Of a stretch of DNA of 64,000 nt, positions 47,523 through 59,494 are shown piece by piece (positions within the stretch are counted from its first letter, which is position 1; each line of letters begins with the position of its first letter). The DNA is from Ailurus styani (Eukaryota > Chordata > Mammalia > Carnivora > Ailuridae), in contig LNAC01000038.1 in assembly GCA_002007465.1 (NCBI GenBank), forward strand, positions 4,769,286 through 4,833,285. The letters run 5' to 3'. The notes under the pieces are model-generated. The model worked only from the letters and a program-made list of their open reading frames with translations. It made no database searches and was not told where the DNA came from. The translations under genes and the position numbers were made by a program.

Positions 47523-48738
47523 TGTATGACACAATTCTTTAGGTGCCTAAGCTCAAACCTAAATTTAGGTCCAGGCCTGTTACGATGCCGAGTCCAAGTC
47601 ATCTGATTCTCAACCACAATTTACTCTAAGTCAGTCAGGCCTGTCTTATCAGTGAAGAAGGAGAAGGCAAGCTGAGGACAAAGCACAAGCTGACACCCTG
47701 CAATCTCCCCTCACCCGCCAGGTGGGATATGTGTGACATTCCTCAGGCACTCCTGCCTGGGCTAAAGCTAAGGGAAGGGAAAACAAATGGTTAAATTATA
47801 GGGATTACAGTCCTGCAAGACAGGAGTCTCCCTCAGTTTACAAAGAGTCTTAGTCTTACCAAAAAAAAAAAAAAAAAAAAATTCTTATCAATAACCTAAC
47901 TTCCAGAGACCCATAATCTCAATTTCCTGGAGCCCTTACATCACCCATCCTTCCACAGTGATGTGGGAAACAAAGGTAGAAGGGAATGTAAACCAAATAA
48001 AATTTCCGTATAATTTATCACCCATTGACAAGTCCCTGAAATAGGCAGTGTGACAGTCCCCTCGGGACTTAACTGTCTGGATGTTGACTCTTTGCTAAGC
48101 ACAAAAGGCAATCTTAGCCTGATCTCCAGGATCCTAACATGCAAGTCTGCTCTAACATATAAAAATTCCTTCGGAAACCTCCTTTATCTCTACCCCACCA
48201 CCCCAAGATATACATTGGCAATCATCCCCAAAGTATATGACCTATCGATATTCATCTGAAGGCTCTCATTGACTAAGAGACAGGCAGGACCAGGTAGGCA
48301 GAGATAGGTCGGGGACTAAAGGATCAGCCTCGGAAATCCCAGAAATGCAGAGGTGTAAGGAAACCAGAGATAAGGGAACCCTTATATATATAAGACCACC
48401 CTGCCCTACGTGTCAGAGGTGCAGTCTTGTTATCACAGTCACTCGTGACCAACAAAGAATTTCCAGACCCTAAAAAGGAAGTAAACCATTAAAAATGTTA
48501 TCACCAGTCCTTACTCAAACCAAGACGTCACAAGATTGTTAAGGCCACAAGCTCCCTGGTCAGTTCTAAATAAAAGACTGTCAATGGAGGCCCACGTTGG
48601 CAGCCTTGTGGGGACCCTTCTCACTCTGGAGAGCTTCTTCTGTACCCTTGCTTAATAAAACTCTATCACTTCACCCACTGTCCTTTGTGAGATTTGTTCT
48701 TCAACTCTGTGAGAAAAGAATCTCGCTCTCCTGCTTCA
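47523..48738 (+). mobile_element. Solo ERV1-type LTR (1,216 bp)
   Basis: Starts TG and ends CA, and is flanked by the 4-bp duplication TGAT (47519-47522 and 48739-48742), as class I (gammaretrovirus-like) ERVs make. A poly-A run lies at 47862-47880. The U3 promoter area has 'CTTATATATATAAG' near 48381. R contains 'CTTGCTTAATAAAACTCT' as poly-A signal, followed by 'CTTTGTGAGATTTGTTCTTC'. No gag, pol, env or second LTR is present. Confidence 0.85.
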
Positions 48739-48742
48739 TGAT

Positions 48743-49435
48743 GACTTTCATGGGCCCTAAGTAGTTTACCTTTGTGGGCTTTTTCCTCCATAAAATAATA
48801 ATAACAAATATACTTTACAACAGCATTCATATAAAGACACATATATTAACATTACATATTATAGTGTTGTCTTTAACCTAAAAGTTCAACTTTTACCTCT
48901 GATTTTAAAAGAAATAAAACCACTTTGATAGGTCCCTCCTTAAAAGTACTGGGGGCCCTAAGTTCTGTGTCTACTCTGCCTCATGGGGAAACTGGCCCTG
49001 ACTGTAGCAGCAAACGTATGATCAAGCACTTTTGAACTGAGCTTCAGAAATAATTTTTTTTTCCTCCCATAATTTAATCTGACGGATATGGAAAGAGTTT
49101 CAAGAGTAATGTTACATGATGTGCTCAGTCTCAAATAGTTAGTGTCATAACCAGAAATATAACTCAGGTCACCAGATTTCCCTTGCACTGTTCTGAAATG
49201 TCTTGCATAATTTAATAATGAATAGATGTTATCATGATTAAAACTTAACACATAAATACTGTTAGTGAGAAGACAACCTGGCTAGCTTCCAGCTTGCTGA
49301 GCACGGAAAAGATGAACCGACTTGAAGTGGGAGATCTGACACCACAGGAAGTGTTTGAACTACAGATCATGAAAGGATTTGGACATATACAGTAAGATCC
49401 TAGATAAAGAGTATTTATTAAAAATCTTAATGAAG
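48743..49435. other. Unassigned stretch
   Basis: No repeat or gene recognised. The 97-codon reverse frame here shows no known motif. Confidence 0.45.
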
Positions 49436-49618
49436 GGGCGCCTGGGTGGCTGAGTCATTAAGCATCTGCATGATCCCAGGGTCATGGGATGGAGCCCCTC
49501 ATTGGGCTCCCTGCTTGGCGGGAAGCCAGCTTCTCCCTCTTCCACTCCCCCTGCTTGTGCTCCCTCTCTCGCTATGTCTCTCTCTGTCAAATAAATAAAT
49601 AAAACCTTTTAAAAAAAG
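49436..49618 (+). mobile_element. CAN SINE, body slightly shortened
   Basis: 'GGGGCGCCTGGGTGGCTGAG' joins 'ATGATCCCAGGGTCATGGG' earlier than in full copies; (AAATA)n tail. Confidence 0.93.
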
Positions 49619-49686
49619 TTAAGGAAAATGTGTTTGGACATGTAAATCCCACAGATTGCTTTTGACTTAAAACATATCATTGACAG

Positions 49687-49890
49687 GGGCACATGCATGG
49701 CTCAGTTGTTAAACAGTCAGCTCTTGGTTTCGGCTCAGGTCATGATCTCGGGGTCCTGGAATCGAGCCCCCGAGTTGCCTTCGATATAGAAGAGTCTGCT
49801 GGAGATTCTCTCTTTCTTTCTCTCCCTCTGCTCCTCACCCTGCTCTCTCTCTTTCTCGAATAATTAAATAAAATTATAAAAACAAACAAA
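49687..49890 (+). mobile_element. CAN SINE, older subfamily
   Basis: 'GGGGCACATGCATGGCTCAG', CTTT-rich end, AAAC tail. Flanks TCATTGACA / TCTTTGACA suggest a decayed TSD. Confidence 0.9.
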
Positions 49891-49936
49891 AAAATGTCTT
49901 TGACATGCTGAATTTTAAATATAAATTTGCAATTCA

Positions 49937-50157
49937 GGGCACCTGGGTGGCTCGACGGGTTAAGACTCTGCCTTCAGCTCAGATCGTGATCTCAGGGTCC
50001 TGGGATTGAGCCCCACATCAGGCTCTCTCTTCAGCGGGGAGCCTGCTTCCCCTTCTCCCTCTGCCTGCCTCTCTGCCTACTTGTGATCTCTCTCTATATA
50101 TCAAATAAATAAATAAAATCTTTAAAAAATAAATAAATACATAGATAAATAAATAAA
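49937..50157 (+). mobile_element. CAN SINE
   Basis: Full-length with an expanded AAAT tail (50100-50160). TSD TTTGCAATTCA / TTTGCAACTCA around 49926-49936 and 50162-50172. Confidence 0.95.
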
Positions 50158-50295
50158 TAAATTTGCAACTCAAGTCCCTTTGAGAACAAAGGTTCAGTAG
50201 CAGTCTTTCTTTTTAAAGAATTGTGTTTTAAGAAGGAAAGTTAGACTTGATTAAGACTGAAAGTTAGTTAATTAAAAAATATTAAAAATTTTCTT

Positions 50296-50497
50296 GGGCG
50301 CCTGGGTGGCTCAGTGGGTTAAAGCCTCTGCCTTCGGCTCAGGTCATGATCTCAGGGTCCTGGGATCAAGGCCCGCATTGGGCTCTCTGCTCAGCGGGGA
50401 GCCTGCTTCCTCCTCTCTCCTCTCTCTCTGCCTGCCTCTCTGCATACTTGTAATCTCTCTCTGTCAAATAAATAAATAAATAAAATCTTTAAAAAAA
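50296..50497 (+). mobile_element. CAN SINE
   Basis: Near-consensus copy. Flanks AAAAATTTTCTT / AAAAATTTTTCTT. Confidence 0.96.
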
Positions 50498-50927
50498 AAA
50501 TTTTTCTTTAAAAAGCATGGCTACATATAGTAGTTTCTGTCCCTTACTCTGACTAACTTACACACCCTGATCCTCACCTCATCACTATCAATCAGTCAAT
50601 TCTCAGCTATGTCTCTAGGAATTCCCACAGAAATAGGGCTCTCAGTATTTCGTGTGGTAAGTTTTATGACCACCTATTTTAAAAAGGTTTGGTTTCCATG
50701 CATGTGTATTTACCTTTTTTTTTTTTAGTGCAAACACCAATGGAGGAATCATCACCTTTCGTTATTTTTAACCATTAGAAAGTATATTATAGTTTGTAAG
50801 TCTGCTTTGCTGAATCATTTAGTGCCTAAATTCAGTGTAATACAAAAAAAGTCACTATAACAAAAATCTACTCTATTGAAGGCAATAAAATTTATAAGCT
50901 TTCAGATATTAAAGGAAACAACTGGTT

Positions 50928-51119
50928 TTTTTTTAAGATTTTATTTACTTATTTGACAGAGAGAGATCACAAGTAGGTAGAGAGGCAGGCAGAGAGAGAG
51001 AGGAGGAAGAAGGCTCCCCACTGAGCAGGGAGCCCGATGCAGGGCTCAATCCCAGGACCCTGAGATCATGACCTGAGCTGAAGGCAGAGGCTTTAACCCC
51101 CTGAGCCACCCAGGCACCT
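50928..51119 (-). mobile_element. CAN SINE, young
   Basis: Reverse near-consensus. Perfect 13-bp TSD GAAACAACTGGTT at 50915-50927 and 51120-51132. Confidence 0.96.
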
Positions 51120-51132
51120 GAAACAACTGGTT

Positions 51133-51957
51133 CTTAAAACAGTTATATACCTGACCCATATTCAGTCATGATCACTGGGGGAACTAGAAAGACGTATCAT
51201 TTTAATAATAATTTAGTGAGTTAAGATCAGTGCCAGAAACTAATTAGTACATTTAAATTCTGGACCATTAAGACACAATCTATAAGATCACATTGACTCA
51301 AGTCAACTGCAAACTACTAGTTCAAGAACACTGCTCAGCATTTCCTAGTTCCCTTGGACGGCTGGGAGATCTGCCTATAAGCCTTTCCATATGCATGATA
51401 CATTCTGAATTTCTGCATGAGGATTCTTACTACATGGTGTTACATCCTGACTTTTGGATTATTCCTTCAAACATGAATTCCAGATCTTGGAAAAAAGCAT
51501 ATTTTTATTGTTTTGTGTGTTTCTGTATATGTTTGTGTTCTTGTGCATGAATGGCTTTTAATGGACTGAGATAATCAAAGGAAATATATGGCATGCATTT
51601 CCATTTGAGGAGTTTTTAACTTATTTTCTAGCCTTCTACAACCACCAAGAAAGAATCATAAATTCCTAGGGGTGGGGAGATGAGGAGGGGATATAGAAAA
51701 GAAGTTGAATATAGATTAAATTTTCACTTTTTTTTTCTCATAAGTCAGCTATGGAACGAGAGTAAGTGGTCACAAAGAAGGCATATACCTCCAGTGCTAA
51801 TTTTAAAAATGGAAGTCTCCTGTATTCATTCAAGATCTCTCCTGATCTCTTTTGTCAACATGAATATTCACCTTTTTAAGCACAATACATTGATCATTTC
51901 CATAACTTATCTTGAATTATAGCAATTTCATTTGATGATAAAACTCTAAAACCAGAT
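51133..51957. other. Unassigned stretch
   Basis: Nothing recognised. Confidence 0.5.
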
Positions 51958-51973
51958 CTGACTTCAATTTTTA

Positions 51974-52180
51974 TTTTATATTTTTTAGATTAATCTATTT
52001 GAGAAAGAGAGGGCATGCGTACGTGATTAGGGGGAGGGGTAGAGGGAGAGAGGGAATCTTCAAGCAGACTTCCTGCTGAGCATGGAGTCTGACATGGGGT
52101 GTGACCGTAGGACCCTGAGATCCCCACCTGAGCCAAGATCAAGAGTGGGCCACTTAACCGACTGAGTCACCCAGACAACC
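51974..52180 (-). mobile_element. CAN SINE, older
   Basis: Reverse copy ending 'GTTGTCTGGGTGACTCAG'. TSD CTGACTTCAATTTT / CTGATTTCAATTTT (one mismatch). Confidence 0.9.
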
Positions 52181-52357
52181 CTGATTTCAATTTTAAAAAC
52201 AGAAGTAGGACAACTACCAGGGAAGAGATAAAAATCTGGGGTATATCCATAGAACAAAGAAAACAGTGTGATAGGAAGCATAGCACTTTGCATAAGTCGA
52301 AGTATCAGTTCTTGCCCTCAGGTTTAGCTATAAAGACCATTCAGTGCATGCGCACAT

Positions 52358-52359
<2 letters not shown>

Positions 52360-52390
<31 letters not shown>
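52360..52390. repeat. (CA)n microsatellite
   Basis: About 15 CA units, with degenerate CA/CG steps just before. Confidence 0.96.
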
Positions 52391-52394
<4 letters not shown>

Positions 52395-52699
52395 GGACTC
52401 ATATGTCTAATGCTGAATTACTGTAAAACTCAAAAGAAAAAGAATTCATAGCACTGGGAAAAGGATGATTAAACTATATGACAAGACACACAAAAAACAA
52501 AATATCATTTAAGATCTTAAACCTTATAGTGGTCCTTTCCAAGTCCATCTCCCCAAATATTGGATATGTCTGGTGTGTAGTCCAAATGTACATCTGAAGT
52601 TTGCAATTGCCAAGTGTGTTTACAAAATCACACTTCAAATTGTGCAACCGGAAAAAATTAACTAATTTTGGGAGTTAATCAAAAATAGTTTTAGTGTAT

Positions 52700-53080
52700 A
52701 TACTGACATCATTGCAAATGGCAAGATTGCATTCTTTTTTATGGTTGAATAATATTTCATTATTCTTTATCTATTCATCAGTTGAGGGACACTTGGGCTG
52801 TTTCCATAATTTGGCTATTGCAGATAATGCTGCTATAAACATTGGAGTACATGTATCCCTTTGAATTAGTATTTTTGTATTCTTTGGATAGATACCTAAT
52901 AGTGCAATTGCTGGATCATAAGGTAGTTCTATTTTTAATTTTTTTGAAAAACCTCAATATTGTTTTCTGGAGTGGCTGCAACACTTTGCATTCCCACCAG
53001 GAGTATAAGACATTCCCTTTCTCCCCATCCTTGTCAACACCGGTTGTTTTTTGTGTTGCTGATTTTTAAAATTTGTAGGG
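52700..53080 (-). mobile_element. L1 ORF2 3' fragment
   Basis: Reverse order: 'TTATGGTTGAATAATATTTC', 'TTTGGCTATTGCAGATAATG', 'TTGCTGGATCATAAGGTAGT', 'GCATTCCCACCAGGAGTATA'. Same segment as 1-270. Confidence 0.88.
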
Positions 53081-53105
53081 AATAGTTAAAGAAGTGCTTA
53101 GAGGG

Positions 53106-53300
53106 GGCACCTGGGTGGCTCAGTGGGTTAAAGCCTCTGCCTTCAGCTCAGGTCATGATCTCAGGGTCCTGGGATCGAGGCCCACATCGAGCTCCCTGCT
53201 CAGCGGGGAGCCTGCTTCCTCCTCTCTCTGCCTGCCTCTCTGCCTACTTGTGATCTCTCTCTCTCTGTCAAATAAATAAATAAAATCTTTAAAAAAAAAA
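53106..53300 (+). mobile_element. CAN SINE, young
   Basis: Near-consensus. Perfect 18-bp TSD AAAGAAGTGCTTAGAGGG at 53088-53105 and 53301-53318, the longest intact duplication on a full-length copy in the window. Confidence 0.97.
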
Positions 53301-53559
53301 AAAGAAGTGCTTAGAGGGACATTTATAGCATTAAATATCAATTGCAGTAAAGAGAAAAGTTGTTACATCAATTATCGAAGCGTTTTTTAATAGACTTTTA
53401 AAAGAAGAATTAATCTTAAAGAGACAAAGGCATAAATACATATACACACATAATAAACATATATATTTAATGTAGATAATGATATATTATAATATATTAT
53501 ATTATATATACTATGTCTTTTCTAAGGGACATAATAAACTGAAAAGACAAGTCAAAAAC

Positions 53560-54475
53560 TTGGGGAAAACAATTACAAACACATATGTGATAAAACATTT
53601 ATCCTTATTACATTAAAAAATATAAAAGTCAATAATTAAACAACCCAATTAAAAATGGGCACAGGCTTGAATAGGCATCTCAACAGTAATAAAAACATAC
53701 TTATGCCAAATAATTATGTAAAGAGATGCTCAACATCATTCACCATTAATAAAAACTTGAAAAAACCTCAATGTTTACCATTATACTACGTTAAATAGCT
53801 AAAATAAAATTTTAAGAAGACATTAACAAGTGTGGGAAGGATGCAAAGCAAATGAAACTTCTATACTTTGCAGGTGGGAATCAAAAATATTATAGCCACT
53901 TTAGGAAATAAATTGAGGTTTCTTAAAATGTTACATATACACTTACCATTTGATACAACATTCTCAATCTAGGTATTTGTCCAGGAGAAAGAAAAACATT
54001 TGTTCACATGAAACTACAGTATATGTAAACGATTGACCCACATTTTTTTGTAGTTCATTATCATCAAAAACTGGAAACAATCTGAATGTTCTCAAATGGG
54101 TGTTGGGCAAAGGAGTTTTGGTGCAACCATTCACTGACAGGCTCCTTGTCAGTAGAAACTTATGAACTCCTGGTAGAGCAGCATGAATGAATCTCAAATG
54201 CATTAAAAAAAAACAGACTTAAAAATCATATATAGTGTATAACTCCATTTATATGACATTCTTGAAAAAGTAGAAATATGGGCTCAAACCACAAAACATT
54301 AGAGGTTGCAAGGGCTTAATTACCCCAAAGTGACATGAAGGAATTTTGGGGGGAGATGGAAATGTTCTCTATCTTTTCGGTGAGGGTGGCAATGAGATTG
54401 TACACATTTGTCAAAATTCATAGAATTTTACACTTAAAAGGATGAATTTGCTCTATGTAAGTTATACCTTCGTAC
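53560..54475 (+). mobile_element. L1M ORF2 end and 3' UTR
   Basis: 'AAAAATGGGCACAGGCTTGA', 'GATGCTCAACATCATTCACC', 'TTGCAGGTGGGAATCAAAAA', 'GATTGTACACATTTGTCAAA', 'TTTTACACTTAAAAGGATGA'. Confidence 0.8.
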
Positions 54476-54479
54476 AAAT

Positions 54480-54600
54480 GGCTAATAGGTAATGAAAAGA
54501 TGCTCAGCATCACTAACCATCAGGGAAACGTAAATCAAAACCCCAGTGAAATCTCCTCTAGCACCAGTCAGGATGGTTATTATATAGAAGGATAAATGTC
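54480..54600 (+). mobile_element. Separate short L1 ORF2 fragment
   Basis: 'GAAAAGATGCTCAGCATCAC' and 'CATCAGGGAAACGTAAATCA' repeat a segment upstream of the preceding 3' end, so this is another copy. Confidence 0.7.
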
Positions 54601-54771
54601 ATTTTTCAAAAAGGATATTCAGCTTCGTTGTACTTAAATTTATCAAATATCAAATATTTTAATAATTTTAAAGCATTTAAGAATGTATACTTTTATAAAT
54701 TATCCCTAAAATTAACTACTACATAGTATTTATAAATTTAAATAGCCAGTATTCAGGAAAGGTTTATTATT

Positions 54772-54972
54772 ATTATTATTTTTTTAAGATTTTATTTATT
54801 TATTTCACAGAGGGAGAGAGATCACAAGGAGGCAGAGAGGCAGGCAGAGAGAGAGGGGGAAGCAGGCTCCCTGCTGAGCAGAGAACCCGATGCGGGCCTC
54901 GATCCCAGGACCCTGAGATCATGACCTGAGCCGAAAGCAGAGGCTTTAACCCACTGAGCCACCCAGGCGCCC
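54772..54972 (-). mobile_element. CAN SINE, young
   Basis: Reverse near-consensus. TSD AAGGTTTATTATT at about 54759-54771 and 54973-54985, perfect, next to a short (ATT)n. Confidence 0.95.
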
Positions 54973-54985
54973 AAGGTTTATTATT

Positions 54986-57900
54986 TTGAAATTTTATTCA
55001 AATCAGTGGATCCTTTATTCTCCTCTGACACATTGGTCGTCCAAAGAAAAAGATGCCCTGAACTCTATGCCCCATCTTGCTCCCTGTTATTCTTTAATTC
55101 TAGCTAGTTATCAGTTGTCAAAATAACAGATTAAACCTAATATCTGACAGTGTGTGCCAAGTTTCTTTTTTAAAATCTACATAATCTCATCAAGACTTTA
55201 TAACCTGAGTTTGGCCTGACACTCACAGTTTCAGAAAACAGGGAGTCAGTGCAATAGTGCATAAAATATCAGGGCTCTGAAAGCCCATGCCTGCTTATGG
55301 GAGTGTGTACTTTAATAAAGTGTTCGTTGATGTCAGCGCCCTGGCTCATCTCACTTGTGTTGATCTCAAGGCTACAGCACAGAGACTCCTGCTGCTAATT
55401 AGATGACTGAAGTAAGATTACATTTTCCCTTGGAGCTAGGCGCAAAGTTGGGAAAGTTATTCTCAAAGTGACTTAGATTTTCGAGTATCTGAGGGAACAG
55501 AACAAAAATAGGGAAGGGCACACTTTAGGGAAAGTCAGCTGGAGAAACAAACTCAACAGAGTCGCATTATAAATGAGAACAAAAGTTATGAAAGACACCA
55601 CCAGGCTCCCACTGTTCCCACTTTATTCACATACAAATTTCTAACATAAATTATAAATAAGGAATAACATTTTTATGACTTACATGTTAAGCTTTCTAAC
55701 AATCTCTTGTAAATCCCAGAGAAATTCAAGAGCCATGAGTAACAATCCCATATATTGTATTTTACACTTTACTGTCTAGGGATGCCTATTAGCTATACCT
55801 TTCAAAATTGTATCTGAAAAAGTCAAGTTAATGATTTCTCAAAAGGAGTTGAATTATGTATCATTAACAGGGCTAGGAAGGATTTTTCATCTGAGATCAT
55901 ACAAATGGAAGTTTTGTTAATATTGAAGCAAAAGCAAATATTCTGTGATGACTTTCATAAAGGTGTTTTATTAATGCTTTAATATATTTTATCTCTTAGT
56001 CTAACCTAAATATTAAAGATTATCCTGTGATAAAAAATTATCAACTCAGTATTTTTGTAAAGGTAATTTTATACTTAAAGCAAGTCCCCCCTTTTTTTTA
56101 TTTGATAACATCAACCTGAATATTTTAGCTGCCTGACAAACTGAATTCTTAGTTTGCTACTAAAACATCCTTGACAAAAAATGTTAGTATTTGGAAGAAG
56201 TACACTAAACAGTGTATGTGACACAATATTTTGTGCTTTTAATAATAACATAGACATAGTTTTACAAAATAAGGAGATTGCAAATAAGATTATCACATTT
56301 TAAATCAGCAGTAATGAAAAAAGATATGGAATAGTAATAGATACTGTTAGCAAAATGAGCCATCTTTCTTGACTTTTCTTACTTTACCTGTCAACACAAT
56401 ATGTGTTGCTCTTTAATAGTTTGATTTACTGAATATTTTAGCAAAAGATTTCAAAATGTAACATATCAGCTCAAATTGGCTTGTCTTAATATTTGTGAAA
56501 AAATTAAAATTTTTATTATCCCATCACTTGATCAATCCATTCAATGAACAACTATTTAATACTTAGTATAAACCAGACACTGTGATATATAATCAGTATT
56601 TAAAGGTACAACAAAACTCTTTTAGGCAAACTTAATGTTCAACGGGGAAAAAGAGATTAACAATATAAACTGAATAAACAGCATTTTTCAAGTTATTAAG
56701 ATTTGTGCATTTAAAAAATTTCTCACGACCCATATTGCTAATTGCTAGACCCCAATTAATTTAACAACATTCTTTGGGCTGGAGATTTTGGGTGTTAGCT
56801 TCCAAGGGTTTGGATAGAATAAAGTGGTTATTATTTCATACTGACTTTCAAATTGTATTTTCTTTAGTGTATCTGCAGAAAGTCAGTAATTGTTGAATTT
56901 GTAAAGCTTTACTAAGAACCTCAGTATGGAGAGAAGTAAAGATAAAATGCAGAATTCTTACTCCACTGGAAAGGAGGACACCACTAGGAATTCTGAAGAA
57001 GGGCTCTCAGGAAAACAAACAGAATGGCAAGTGGTCAAAAAGGGTTAGTCTCTTGGCTCCAGACCATCTCTCCCTTTTCTGTGCCTCTAGTCAACATCTT
57101 TAAGGCTTGGCTGGGGGTGGGGGCAGGGAGCTGGAGCCAGAAGCACAGACTGAGTGGGTAGATAGAAATGGCAGATGAAAATGTCTAGGTAGGTGAGTCA
57201 GAGGGCAGACTGACAGAGTCCCATACAATCAAGCACATTCTGAAGAATCAATTCATGAACCAGAACAAGTATTAGAAGGAGGAGAGGAAAAGACAAGGAA
57301 GTGGGACCACAGACTACAGTCACAAGATTACAACAGTACATACCAGAAAATATGAAGCCATCCATACATCAGAGGCCAGCAAACTCGGGAGGTATCTACC
57401 AAAATGATCATCCCTGACATGATTACACTAAAGTTTTTAAGGACTAGCTACTTTGCAACAGAGACCAACAGGTATCCAAGAGACCAGGCACTGCCACCAC
57501 AAGACTATGAGAGCTTCCCTGCAACATTCTGCTTTCTGTTCATCCCTATTAGACTCCTTTCTACATACACATTTCTCAGCCTGGCATGAGTCATCCTCAC
57601 CACTGCTGACTATCTCCTAATTCCCCTGGTCATCTGGCTCTGCCTCCATGATCACACACCCGTCAGAATTACTAACCATTCTCCTAGCTGTCCGATGTCT
57701 GTTCACCTCTTCCCCTACCAGTCCAGAATTCAGGCGATGATACCTGGTAAGCACTATAATGCAAGACAGTGGTACAGAGCAGAGACGCTAGGAAGCAAAC
57801 CCATTAAAAGTTATCAGCATATTTTAAGGGGTTCCTGGACTCAGAAATATTCCATATTGATAAAGGCACACTGGACATTTTTAGCTAGTTGATTTTTTCT

Positions 57901-58842
57901 CTTTTTTTTTGTAGGGACTAATTTTATCTTGAGACAGTTCTGGAAAATCGACTTTCATGTATGACCAATTATTACATTTCAACCACTGAGCGAAGTACTC
58001 TCACAAATGCTGTTAATTCTTAAAATACTGTGAATTAGATTTCTAATTATATGATTGAGAAAAATTAGGCAAAAACACTTAAGATGCATGTGTTGTGCTA
58101 TAGAAAATAACATCATATTAAATAGCTCCTTAAATATAAATTGAATTCTTTAATCTTAATTTCAATAAACAGTGGTTTTATAGGCCATTTAAAAATTGCA
58201 TTGACTGGGGTTATCTGTATTTTTACTTCCACTATGCTAATTGTAGTTGATTAAATTTAGAGATAGATACTTAAATATTAATATTTTTTCATGTTATAAA
58301 TATGAATGTTTGGTCTCCATTTCAAAAAAACACTTATGATTAAAACATTACATTTTCTTTGGATGGCAATGCTAAATAGCTCTACCGAATGGAATTATGA
58401 TCCCTGAATATAGAGATTATATATGGATTTAATTTATTTCTGGTGAACTCTTCATACTAACATCAATAAATACTTCCTGGCAATATTCTCATCCTTAATT
58501 TTATTTTTCTCAGTCCAGGTCCCCAAGAAGATTTTAAGTGTCTGTACTTATGTGCATTTGGGGGTACAGAAGAAAGATGGGAAATGGTAAAGAGGTAAAG
58601 AAACATAAACAGTGAGAGTACTGAACAAAATAGGGATGCCGCCCCTTTTACTGAGCTCCTGAGAGGATAACAATTCCCCACTTGGCTGTCTCTGAAGGAT
58701 CAATAATTAATACCTATCAAAAGACAATTTAAAAGAATAAAAAACCTCCACGGTCAACATTGGTGAAGTGACTATTATAGACCAGACATATTTCCATATA
58801 GTTTAAATACCGTTTCCTACTTTACATTATTTACTGCTCTGG
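54986..58842. other. Repeat-poor intronic stretch
   Basis: Nearly 4 kb with no named repeat. 55180-55500 is less AT-rich and information-rich ('GATGTCAGCGCCCTGGCTCA', 'CTGCTGCTAATTAGATGACT'). 56930-57740 is also less AT-rich and unclassified, possibly an old LTR or L2/MIR material. Confidence 0.4.
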
Positions 58843-58855
58843 GAAATGACTATTT

Positions 58856-59075
58856 TTTTTTTAAGATTTATTTATTTGAGATAGAAAGTGAGAAAGCAGG
58901 CAGAGGAGCAGTGGGAGAGGGAAAGAATCTCTCCACACTCCCCACTGAGTGCAGAGCCTGACCCCGGGGCGGGGGTGAGGGGGTGTGGTTAGTCAATCTC
59001 ACAACCCTAAAATCATGACCTATGCCCCAATCAAGAGTCGTTCGTTCAATCAACTGAGCCACCCAGGCACCTCAT
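58856..59075 (-). mobile_element. CAN SINE, older, with G-rich insertion
   Basis: Reverse copy with an unusual G-rich run near 58964-58986. Flanks GAAATGACTATTT / GAAAGGACTATTT (one mismatch). Confidence 0.92.
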
Positions 59076-59094
59076 GAAAGGACTATTTATTACT

Positions 59095-59160
59095 TCAATT
59101 TTTTTATCCCTAGGACCTAGCATGAATCCTTGTATATACAGTCACTCAATAAATTATTGG
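59095..59160 (+). mobile_element. L2 3' end fragment
   Basis: 'ATCCCTAGGACCTAGCATGA' and 'CAGTCACTCAATAAATTATT' fit the L2 terminus. Confidence 0.55.
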
Positions 59161-59204
59161 AAACAATTACTGGAAAGTAACATATTATTTTTCCTTGGCA
59201 GGAT

Positions 59205-59345
59205 ACCCACATCTCTATCATATAAACTATTAATCCCATTTAATTGATAAATCACACAAGTCTAAGGAATTATGTAATATGTCGCATGTGGCATATCTAG
59301 TAAGTGACTAAACTAAGATTTTAGAATAGTCTCTTTCCTCTTTGT
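59205..59345 (-). mobile_element. MIR SINE
   Basis: 'AATCCCATTTAATTGATAAA', 'TAAGGAATTATGTAATATGT' and 'TAGTAAGTGACTAAACTAAG' are in reverse MIR order. Confidence 0.6.
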
Positions 59346-59494
59346 TATATGATCTTATTCATATAATAAATAATACTGTTCAACTTGTAAAACAGCAATA
59401 AACATAGTTATGGAAGAGAGTATGAAACAGGATCACAAGAAATGTTGTTTAAAAATTCCTATCACCTATTTTTCAGCATAGGTTTTTATTAATT

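Noticed and set aside
47196..47534. 112-codon reverse frame
   Set aside because: It overlaps an L2-like patch, a G-run and the LTR edge; low-complexity residues and no family match.
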